Origin: UBA5070 sp035604215
GTDB taxonomy: Bacteria > Fibrobacterota > Fibrobacteria > UBA5070
NCBI GenBank assembly: GCA_035604215.1
Contig: DATNIW010000113.1
Span: forward strand, 1 to 6,768
Length of the DNA: 6,768 nt
Direction of reading: 5' to 3'
Position 1 is the first letter of the stretch. Each line of letters begins with the position of its first letter. Made by a program: the position numbers and the translations under genes. Shown piece after piece: positions 1-5,562 of this stretch. The notes beneath the pieces were generated by a model. That model searched no databases, was not told where the DNA came from, and saw only the letters and a list, made by a program, of their open reading frames with translations.

Positions 1-143
1 CGGAACACGACATTGCCGCTCTGGATGTAGGTCCGCACGTCCACGAGCCCGATGCCTTCGAGTACCGCCGCGAGCGCCTTCATGGGCAGCTTGTTGTTGC
101 CACCCACGTTCACGCCGCGCAAAAGGACGATCCAGGTCTTCAT
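1..143 (-). CDS. DUF1697 family protein, N-terminal part (runs off the window)
   Basis: The minus strand reads from an ATG at 143 to the window edge without a stop, giving 47 codons. The product begins MKTWIVLLRGVNVGGNNKLP, continues with an MKAL segment, and ends in TYIQSGNVVF. The pattern 'LLRGVNVGG.NK..M..L...L...G...V.TYIQSGNVVF' is the characteristic N-terminus of the DUF1697 family, small cytoplasmic proteins of unknown biochemical role, usually about 180 residues. The rest of the gene lies to the left of the window. The ATG follows the PIN toxin stop codon by a single base (TGA, G, ATG) and no strong Shine-Dalgarno is visible, so translation is probably coupled to the toxin gene in the same operon. 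Family membership is fairly sure from the motif; no function can be inferred beyond that. Confidence 0.85.
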   Translation of the reverse strand, partial: MKTWIVLLRGVNVGGNNKLPMKALAAVLEGIGLVDVRTYIQSGNVVF

Positions 144-144
144 C

Positions 145-552
145 TCAGACCGCCACCATCCGCAGCGCCCGGGCCGCATCCAGCACCACCGTGCCGCGTC
201 GCGATTTGTCCGGGAAGTGCCTGAGGTTTCCGGTGACCAGCAGCGCGCCCGAGGCCAGGGCGAGCTCCAGGAAGGGGAGGTCGTCGGGATCGGGCAGGAG
301 GTCCGGCGGCAACGGTGGCGGCAACACCCAGTCGGAGGTGGACTGGAGGCCTTGGAGAAGCGCCTTGACGGCACCTTGGGGAAGGCCGAACTTGGGTCGC
401 GCCAGGACCTCGCGATATTCGTCGAAGACGCGCGCGTCGAGGACCAGTTCCGCGGTTCCGTTCAGGATGGACGAGAGGAGAGCGGCACAGGGGCCGTGCG
501 GGGTCAACACCCCAGAGACGACCACGTTGGTGTCCAGGACCAGACGGATCAA
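145..552 (-). CDS. PIN-domain ribonuclease, putative type II toxin (TIGR00305/COG1569-like)
   Basis: This 135-residue protein has the full layout of a PIN-domain nuclease of the 'putative toxin-antitoxin system toxin component, PIN family' group. A hydrophobic strand leads into the first catalytic Asp in VLDTNV (D7). The DEYREVLARPKF segment supplies a Glu (E45), the PDPDDLPFLELA segment supplies D90/D91, and the VTGNLRHF segment (about 106-113) forms the last conserved strand. Known PIN toxins are Mg-dependent RNases that cut RNA and inhibit translation; activity here is inferred from the retained acidic residues. The start is TTG at 552-550. It overlaps the antitoxin stop codon by 4 bases (TTGA), has an AAGG at 560-563 with 7-base spacing, and is the only visible start that keeps D7. 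The gene lies directly downstream of its presumed antitoxin and just upstream of a DUF1697 gene. Length is normal and nothing looks broken. Confidence 0.85.
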   Translation of the reverse strand: MIRLVLDTNVVVSGVLTPHGPCAALLSSILNGTAELVLDARVFDEYREVLARPKFGLPQGAVKALLQGLQSTSDWVLPPPLPPDLLPDPDDLPFLELALASGALLVTGNLRHFPDKSRRGTVVLDAARALRMVAV

Positions 553-824
553 CGGCGGGCCTTGCGGACCGCCTGGATTTCATGTTCGATGGTCTGGGCG
601 GAGACCTGCGTCTTGGAGACCGACTGCAAGGTCTGCAGGGCGCGGCTTGCACGGGCCTTGCGCAGGGCGGCGAGGTCTTCTTCCACGTGGTCGGGATCCA
701 GACTCACCAGAGCCGCCAAGGGGTTGCCGTTGTGGGTGATCACTAGGGTGCCAGCATCTTCCAAAGCCTCCCAGACAGCAGCGCTTTGGGTGCGCAACTC
801 GCGGACATTGACCTGGTTGGACAT
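549..824 (-). CDS. Phd/YefM-family antitoxin
   Basis: From the ATG at 824 this encodes 91 residues beginning MSNQVNVRELRTQ. The N-terminal half (about residues 4-43: 'VNVRELRTQSAAVWEAL' then 'LVITHNGNPLAALVSLD') matches the Phd/YefM DNA-binding fold: a strand, a helix ending near a 'V.ITHNG.P.A.LV' hairpin. The C-terminal half is charged and probably helical, the usual toxin-wrapping tail. It overlaps the downstream PIN gene by 4 bases, the standard antitoxin-first order. Such antitoxins neutralise the toxin and repress their own promoter. The frame is open upstream to an ATG at 887, but I chose 824 because homologues typically begin close to this VNVRELR-like segment and because the best promoter (-10 at 831-836) lies inside the longer version. 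Phd/YefM antitoxins more often partner other toxins, but pairing with PIN toxins is also known. Confidence 0.82.
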   Translation of the reverse strand: MSNQVNVRELRTQSAAVWEALEDAGTLVITHNGNPLAALVSLDPDHVEEDLAALRKARASRALQTLQSVSKTQVSAQTIEHEIQAVRKARR

Positions 825-830
825 GGAGAG

Positions 831-859
831 AGTATACATTCGAGTGTTCGATTGCGCAA
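831..859 (-). promoter_or_regulatory. Promoter of the antitoxin-toxin operon, predicted leaderless start
   Basis: Read on the minus strand, there is a -35 element TTGCGC (859-854), a 17-base spacer and a -10 element TATACT (836-831). Only six bases (CTCTCC) separate the -10 from the antitoxin ATG at 824. A transcript starting about 7 bases after the -10 would therefore begin at or next to the A of the ATG, and no purine-rich Shine-Dalgarno precedes it. Both hexamers match sigma-70 consensus at four or more positions with ideal spacing. Leaderless translation is an inference from this geometry. Confidence 0.6.
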
Positions 860-878
860 CATTGGCGGCCGGATCCGG
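832..878. promoter_or_regulatory. Cluster of short palindromes, candidate antitoxin operators
   Basis: Three perfect palindromes lie in the divergent gap: GTATAC (832-837), TTGCGCAA (852-859) and CCGGATCCGG (869-878). The first covers the -10 and the second covers the -35 of the antitoxin promoter, with centres 21 bases apart (about two helical turns). Phd/YefM proteins bind palindromes at their own promoters, so these are reasonable operator candidates. The palindromes are short and differ in sequence from each other, so chance cannot be excluded. Confidence 0.3.
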
Positions 879-990
879 GCCAACCACCCGAAGGGCCGAG
901 GGAAATTTCTAAACTGGCCCGGGTCGCTCGACGCGGCCTGAACTCTTTCTGGCCACCGGGGAGCGAAGCACGCCCGGCGCGCCCTTCGCC

Positions 991-994
991 GGAG
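991..994 (+). promoter_or_regulatory. Ribosome binding site of carB
   Basis: GGAG lies 8 bases before the carB ATG at 1003, normal spacing for a Shine-Dalgarno, and it supports this start. A possible but weak plus-strand promoter is TTGACC (808-813) with TATACA (833-838); its 19-base spacer is long and it lies partly inside the antitoxin coding sequence, so I do not annotate it as established. Confidence 0.7.
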
Positions 995-1002
995 ACGATC
1001 CA

Positions 1003-4000
1003 ATGCCAAAGCGCACCGACATCCAGTCCATCCTGATCATCGGGTCCGGGCCCATCGTGATCGGGCAGGCCTGCGAGTTCGACTATTCCGGAACCCAGGC
1101 ATGCAAGGCGCTGAAGGAGGAGGGCTACCGCGTCATTTTGGTGAACTCGAACCCCGCCACCATCATGACCGACCCCGACACGGCCGACCGCACCTACATC
1201 GAGCCCATCACCGCCGACGCCGTGGCCGCCATCATCGCCGCCGAGCGCCCCGACGCCATCCTCCCCACCCTGGGCGGACAGACCGCCCTGAACTGCGCCA
1301 TGGAACTCGCCAGCCGGGGGGTGCTGCACGAGTTCGGCGTGGAGATGATCGGGGCCACTCCCAGCGCCATCGAGAAGGCGGAGAGCCGCCAGCTCTTCAA
1401 GGCGGCCATGGAGAAGATCGGGCTGGAGAGCGCCGCCTCGGAGGTCGCGCACACCATGCAGGAGGCGCGCAAGACCCGCGACAAGCTGGGCTACCCGGTG
1501 GTGATCCGCCCCGCCTTCACCATGGGCGGCGCGGGCGGCGGTTTCGCCTACGACGACGAGGAGTTCGAGCGCATCTGTTCCAACGGCTTGGCCCTTTCCC
1601 CGACCACCGAGGTCCTCATTGAGGAATCCATCCTGGGCTGGAAGGAATTCGAGATGGAGGTGATGCGCGACAAGGCCGACAACGCCGTCATCATCTGCTC
1701 CATCGAGAACCTGGATCCGATGGGGATCCACACGGGAGACAGCATCACCGTGGCCCCGGCGCAGACGTTGACGGACAAGGAGTACCAGCGCATGCGCGAC
1801 GCCTCCATCGCCATCCTGCGCGAAATCGGGGTGGAGACCGGAGGATCCAACGTGCAGTTCGCGGTGAACCCCGCGGATGGTCGCATGGTGGTCATCGAGA
1901 TGAACCCCCGCGTGAGTCGCTCTTCGGCGCTCGCGTCCAAGGCCACGGGCTTCCCCATCGCCAAGATCGCCGCCAAGCTCGCGGTGGGCTACACGCTCCC
2001 CGAGATCCCCAACGACATCACGCGCGCCACCCCGAGCTGCTTCGAGCCGTCCATCGATTACGTGGTGACCAAGATCCCGCGCTTCAACTTCGAGAAGTTC
2101 CCCGGCGCGTCCAACACCCTGGGCACCCAGATGAAGTCGGTGGGCGAGGCGATGAGCATCGGGCGCAGCTTCAAGGAATCCCTGCAGAAGGGCTTCCGCA
2201 GCCTGGAGACGGGCCGCGACGGGTTCGGGGGCGACGGCAAGGACAAGGCCATGACCGACGCCGAGGTCGAGACGCTGCTGGACATGAAGAAGCCCCAGCC
2301 GGACCGGCTCTTCGGCGTGCGCGCGGCCTTCGAGCGGGGATGGAGCCTGGAACGCGTCCAGGAACTGGGGAAGTACGACCCGTGGTTCCTGGCCCACATC
2401 CAGGAATTGATCCGGTTCGAGATCGACCAGCTGCAGGGACGGAAACTGTCTGATCTGTCCGCGGCGACGGTGCTCAAGGCCAAGGAGTGGGGATTCTCCG
2501 ACCAGCAGATGGCCTTCCAGACCGGAGCCACCGAGGCGGAGGTGCGCCGTTTCCGCAAGAAAATGGGATTGGAGGCGGTGTTCAAGACCGTGGACACCTG
2601 CGCCGCCGAGTTCGAGGCCCACACCCCCTACCACTACTCGACCTACGAGGAGGAGAACGAGTCGGTCCGCACCGACCGGAAGAAGGTGGTCATCCTGGGC
2701 GGCGGCCCCAATCGCATCGGGCAGGGCATCGAGTTCGACTACTGCTGCTGCCACGCCTCCTACGCGCTCAAGGAGGAGGGCGTGGAGTCCATCATGATCA
2801 ACTCGAATCCGGAAACCGTTTCCACGGACTACGACACCTCCGACAAGCTCTACTTCGAGCCCTTGAACCGGGAAGAGCTGTTCAACATCCTGGAGCACGA
2901 GAAGCCCGACGGCGTGATCCTCCAGTTCGGCGGGCAGACCCCGCTGAAGCTCGCCAAGGACCTGGAAGACTCCGGGGTGCGGATCCTGGGGACGTCGCCC
3001 AAGTCCATCTGGCTCGCCGAAGACCGCAAGCTCTTCAACGTGCTGATGGAGGACCTTGGAATCAAACAGCCGGCGGGCGCCACCGCCACCAACGCCGCCG
3101 AAGCGCAAGCGGTGGTGGACCGCATCGGGTTTCCCGTGCTGGCCCGTCCGTCGTTCGTGCTGGGCGGCCGGGCGATGAAGATCCTGTATTCCAACGAGGA
3201 GCTGGCCGCGTACATGCGCGACACCGTGCACCCCACGCCCGAGCTTCCCATCCTGATCGACCAGTACCTGGAGAACGCCACCGAAGTGGACGTGGATTGC
3301 ATCCGCGACATGCACGGCACCGCCATCGTGGCGGGCATCATGCAGCACATCGAGGAGGCGGGCATCCACTCCGGGGACAGCGCCTGCGTGCTGCCCACCA
3401 CCAGTCTGTCGGAATCCGTCCTGGCGGCCATGCGCGAGCAGACGGTGCGGATCAGCCACGCCCTGGAAGTGGTGGGGCTGATGAACATCCAGTTCGCGGT
3501 CAAGGACGAGCAGGTGTACGTGCTGGAAGTCAACCCCCGCGCTTCCCGCACGGTGCCCTTCGTGGCTAAGGCCACCGGGATCCCCTTCGCCAAGCTCGCC
3601 ACCAAGGCGATGCTGGGCAAGTCGCTCGCCGAACTCGGGTACACCGCCGAGAAGATCCCCGCGCACTTCAGCGTGAAGGAATCGGTCTTTCCCTTCGCAA
3701 AGTTCCACGGCTCGGACACCGTGCTGGGCCCGGAGATGAAGTCCACGGGCGAGGTGATGGGCATCGACAGCACCTTCGGGGCCGCCTTCGCCAAGAGCCA
3801 GATCGGAGCGAGCTGCCGTCTTCCCCTGAAGGGGACCGTCTTCATCAGCGTCAACGACCGGGACAAGCCGGCGGTGGTGGACGTCGCGCGCCGGATCTCG
3901 GGTCTGGGCCTCAAGCTCGTGGCCACGTCGGGGACGGCGGCATTCCTGCGCGAGCAAGGCATCGAGGTGGATACGGTGAAGAAGGTCTCCGAAGGTCCTG

Positions 4001-4224
4001 GCAACATCGTGGACCAGCTCCTGGAGAAGAAGATCGCCCTCCTCATCAACACCCCCATGGGATCGGATGCCAAGGGCGACGACGCCGTGATCCGCCAGGC
4101 CGCCCTGCGCGCCGGGGTGCCGTACACGACGACGCTGTCCGCGGCCAGCGCAGCGGCGGAGGCGATCGCGACGCTGCGCAGCTCGGATCTCGGAGTGAAG
4201 TGCCTGCAGGACTGGTATTCCTGA
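1003..4224 (+). CDS. carB: Carbamoyl phosphate synthetase, large (ammonia/ATP-using) subunit
   Basis: CarB makes carbamoyl phosphate from bicarbonate, ammonia (delivered from glutamine by CarA) and two ATP, feeding pyrimidine and arginine synthesis in the cytoplasm. The 1073-residue product starts MPKRTDIQSILIIGSGPIVI and matches the family along its length; it is the same length as the E. coli enzyme. The two homologous halves are visible. The first ATP-grasp unit retains R169, E215, H243, E299, N301 and R303, and the second retains R715, E761, E842, N844 and R846. Between them, about 400-555, lies the oligomerisation domain, and from about 936 the MGS-like allosteric domain, with TSGT at 975-978 and NT at 1016-1017. 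The paired signatures 'EFDYSGTQACKALKEEG' and 'EFDYCCCHASYALKEEG' show the internal duplication. A Shine-Dalgarno precedes it. carA is absent on either side, so the two subunits are encoded apart or carA lies beyond the window. Regulation is not evident; no obvious attenuator is seen in the 178-base upstream gap. Confidence 0.98.
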   Translation: MPKRTDIQSILIIGSGPIVIGQACEFDYSGTQACKALKEEGYRVILVNSNPATIMTDPDTADRTYIEPITADAVAAIIAAERPDAILPTLGGQTALNCAMELASRGVLHEFGVEMIGATPSAIEKAESRQLFKAAMEKIGLESAASEVAHTMQEARKTRDKLGYPVVIRPAFTMGGAGGGFAYDDEEFERICSNGLALSPTTEVLIEESILGWKEFEMEVMRDKADNAVIICSIENLDPMGIHTGDSITVAPAQTLTDKEYQRMRDASIAILREIGVETGGSNVQFAVNPADGRMVVIEMNPRVSRSSALASKATGFPIAKIAAKLAVGYTLPEIPNDITRATPSCFEPSIDYVVTKIPRFNFEKFPGASNTLGTQMKSVGEAMSIGRSFKESLQKGFRSLETGRDGFGGDGKDKAMTDAEVETLLDMKKPQPDRLFGVRAAFERGWSLERVQELGKYDPWFLAHIQELIRFEIDQLQGRKLSDLSAATVLKAKEWGFSDQQMAFQTGATEAEVRRFRKKMGLEAVFKTVDTCAAEFEAHTPYHYSTYEEENESVRTDRKKVVILGGGPNRIGQGIEFDYCCCHASYALKEEGVESIMINSNPETVSTDYDTSDKLYFEPLNREELFNILEHEKPDGVILQFGGQTPLKLAKDLEDSGVRILGTSPKSIWLAEDRKLFNVLMEDLGIKQPAGATATNAAEAQAVVDRIGFPVLARPSFVLGGRAMKILYSNEELAAYMRDTVHPTPELPILIDQYLENATEVDVDCIRDMHGTAIVAGIMQHIEEAGIHSGDSACVLPTTSLSESVLAAMREQTVRISHALEVVGLMNIQFAVKDEQVYVLEVNPRASRTVPFVAKATGIPFAKLATKAMLGKSLAELGYTAEKIPAHFSVKESVFPFAKFHGSDTVLGPEMKSTGEVMGIDSTFGAAFAKSQIGASCRLPLKGTVFISVNDRDKPAVVDVARRISGLGLKLVATSGTAAFLREQGIEVDTVKKVSEGPGNIVDQLLEKKIALLINTPMGSDAKGDDAVIRQAALRAGVPYTTTLSAASAAAEAIATLRSSDLGVKCLQDWYS

Positions 4225-4248
4225 GGCGCTGAAGGGCGCCTTCTTGCT
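4224..4248 (+). terminator. Short hairpin at the carB stop codon
   Basis: AGGCGC (4224-4229) pairs with GCGCCT (4236-4241) around a 6-base loop, beginning in the stop codon and followed by TCTTGCT. The stem is short and the T tract is interrupted, so this may be a weak terminator or a 3'-end stabilising hairpin that assists the one at 4252-4290. Confidence 0.35.
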
Positions 4249-4251
4249 CAC

Positions 4252-4293
4252 CCGAGGCTCGACGTAGGTCACTCTACGCCTTCGCCTCGGTTT
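4252..4293 (+). terminator. Two-part stem-loop downstream of carB, likely terminator
   Basis: The outer arms CCGAGGC (4252-4258) and GCCTCGG (4284-4290) are perfectly complementary. Inside them CGTAG (4263-4267) pairs with CTACG (4274-4278) around a 6-base loop, with a small asymmetric internal loop between the stems. TTT follows on the plus strand. It lies between convergent genes, and the T run favours the carB direction. The tail is short, so termination may be partial. Confidence 0.5.
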
Positions 4294-4341
4294 CGACTCG
4301 ACAGAATCCCTCCATCGCCTCAGGTCTTTCGGCGACGGTGG

Positions 4342-4377
4342 GCGGTCCTCGCTCGATGTTCGAAGTGGGTGGACCGC
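4342..4377 (-). terminator. Inverted repeat after the lipoprotein gene, possible terminator
   Basis: GCGGTCC (4342-4348) and GGACCGC (4371-4377) form a 7-base perfect inverted repeat with a 22-base loop, immediately after the lipoprotein stop codon at 4380-4378. No T run follows on the minus strand, so it is not a classical intrinsic terminator; it may act as a 3' stem or be coincidental. Confidence 0.3.
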
Positions 4378-5310
4378 TCAGTTCAGGAGCTCGCCAGGTG
4401 GGAGAAGCGTGAAGTCGCCGCCCGCGGCCCCGATGAACCGGACGTAGTACTGGACGGCGGTCCAAGGAACGAAGATCCGTGCCGATGTCGGGACCTGGAG
4501 TGTGGTAGCGACGCACGAAGGTTGGGTCCCAGCCACGAGAAGGTCTTCCGGGAGGTCCATGGACGAGAACATCCACACTTCTCGCACCACGGCACCCGTG
4601 TCCGTTTGGACGGTGTCCCACGCCGCCACTGGCGGGGGGTGGCGCACCGAATCCAAGGCGAACACCCGCACCAACACGTTCGGATTCGGCAGCATGACAT
4701 CCAGCCATGAGCCCGAATCCGTGGAGGTTGCGGATACGATCTGGATGGGCAGGAGCGAAAGTCCGGCCGTGTCGGTGCCCACTTGCCCGACGGATCGGTT
4801 GGTTGCGGAGGGGTCGACGGAGAGCGTGCAGGGCAGGGTCGAGTGGAACCAACCCGGGTCGATCGAGGAAGATGGTGTCCGCTTGTAGCGTAGTCGGATG
4901 GTGCCCGTCGAATCGGACAGGTCCAATTCCCCGGCGACGACCGTCCAAGTACGAAGGGACTGGACAGCCGAATCCACCTGGGTGTCCAGGTTCGGATACC
5001 GGGAATCGATGCACTCCATGGCCGTTCTGGTCAAACCGGGGATGCGCAAAGCCGTCGAGGTCGCAAGCCAGCTGCCACCGACCGTGTTGCAACCGTCCGA
5101 GCCGTAGAGCCCTCCCGAGTCGCCGAAGGTCAACGGGATGGTACGGTCGAGCACGGTCGTCGAATCCACCGCGAAGAGGTACCAGCGCCCGAGAAGCGAG
5201 CCGGGAGCGGACGGTGACGTGGCTGACGTCTGTTGGCTGTCGCAACCGGAAAAGGCGACTCCGAGAAGGACTGTGGCGAGAGCGGCAAACAGGCGTGTGC
5301 GGGTGTACAT
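4378..5310 (-). CDS. Lipoprotein with N-terminal META (HslJ-like) domain
   Basis: The 310-residue product starts MYTRTRLFAALATVLLGVAF and has a lipobox-like FSGC with the lipidation Cys at 23, so it is probably a lipid-anchored envelope protein. The next residues (24-37) are a Ser/Thr/Pro/Ala-rich linker. Residues about 38-144 resemble the META domain: 'LLGRWYLFAVD' at the start, 'GSDGCNTVGGSW' (C74, N75, G78, G79), then 'LTRTAMEC' (C100) and a final 'G.IRLRYKR' strand. META/HslJ proteins are small envelope proteins with roles in motility, heat shock or novobiocin resistance in a few species; no biochemical activity is established. Residues 145-310 are not recognised; they hold two further cysteines (C161, C266), possibly a disulfide, and a hydrophobic C-terminus. 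The open frame extends upstream to 5571, but the signal peptide fixes the start at 5310, with a weak GGAA at 5316-5319. It stands alone, convergent with carB and divergent from the activase gene. Confidence 0.85.
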   Translation of the reverse strand: MYTRTRLFAALATVLLGVAFSGCDSQQTSATSPSAPGSLLGRWYLFAVDSTTVLDRTIPLTFGDSGGLYGSDGCNTVGGSWLATSTALRIPGLTRTAMECIDSRYPNLDTQVDSAVQSLRTWTVVAGELDLSDSTGTIRLRYKRTPSSSIDPGWFHSTLPCTLSVDPSATNRSVGQVGTDTAGLSLLPIQIVSATSTDSGSWLDVMLPNPNVLVRVFALDSVRHPPPVAAWDTVQTDTGAVVREVWMFSSMDLPEDLLVAGTQPSCVATTLQVPTSARIFVPWTAVQYYVRFIGAAGGDFTLLPPGELLN

Positions 5311-5527
5311 GTGAGTTCCGATCAGGGGCGGCGGCAAAAACAGGGCGACCAGCGGATGCGGATGCGCCAGCACTTCTCTCGGAAGTCTACCCGGATCCGT
5401 CTCTTCGCCGATGCACGCTCTGCCTGCAGGAGGTGAAAGTGTACACGGACCGGGAACAAATCCATCTCCCGCATTTCCCCCCCAGGGAGCACCGATCCAG
5501 GATCGGCCAACCGGCTCGAGCCCCCAA

Positions 5528-5556
5528 TAGTCAGGAGTAATAGATCCTCTTATATT
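5528..5556 (+). promoter_or_regulatory. Candidate promoter of the activase gene, predicted leaderless start
   Basis: TAGTCA (5528-5533, four of six matches to TTGACA), a 17-base spacer and TATATT (5551-5556) form a sigma-70-like promoter in the only A/T-rich patch of this gap. The -10 ends 6 bases (AAAGGC) before the ATG at 5563. AGGAG at 5533-5537 is too far from the ATG (25 bases) and AAGG at 5558-5561 too close (1 base) for a normal Shine-Dalgarno. The rest of the 5311-5562 gap shows no gene; the lipoprotein promoter on the opposite strand is not clear. Confidence 0.5.
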
Positions 5557-5562
5557 AAAGGC

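Noticed and set aside
825..887. Longer antitoxin start at 887, or an intermediate one at 839.
   Set aside because: The extra 21 residues do not resemble the family and contain the best promoter; the ATG at 824 starts a typical Phd/YefM N-terminus.
52..912. Plus-strand frames of 286 and 182 codons over the toxin-antitoxin operon.
   Set aside because: They are antisense to the DUF1697, PIN and Phd genes and are rich in Arg, Gly and Ser with no recognisable motif.
580..4272. A 1230-codon open frame on the minus strand lying across the whole of carB.
   Set aside because: It is antisense to an unmistakable carB. Its translation is rich in His, Arg, Gly and Leu with no domain, as expected when GC-biased codons leave an opposite frame without stops. 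It also runs into the antitoxin gene out of frame.
5303..5446. Two GTGTACA motifs (5303-5309 and 5439-5445, the latter within the palindrome GTGTACAC) flanking the lipoprotein leader, resembling the TGTACA core of YefM operators.
   Set aside because: One overlaps the start codon, related GTGTAC strings occur inside carB and the activase gene as ordinary codons, and the flanks are not conserved between the two copies.
5233..5510. Small frames of 67 (plus) and 62 (minus) codons in the gap before the activase gene.
   Set aside because: They have no Shine-Dalgarno, motif or plausible composition; the plus-strand one overlaps the lipoprotein signal-peptide region.
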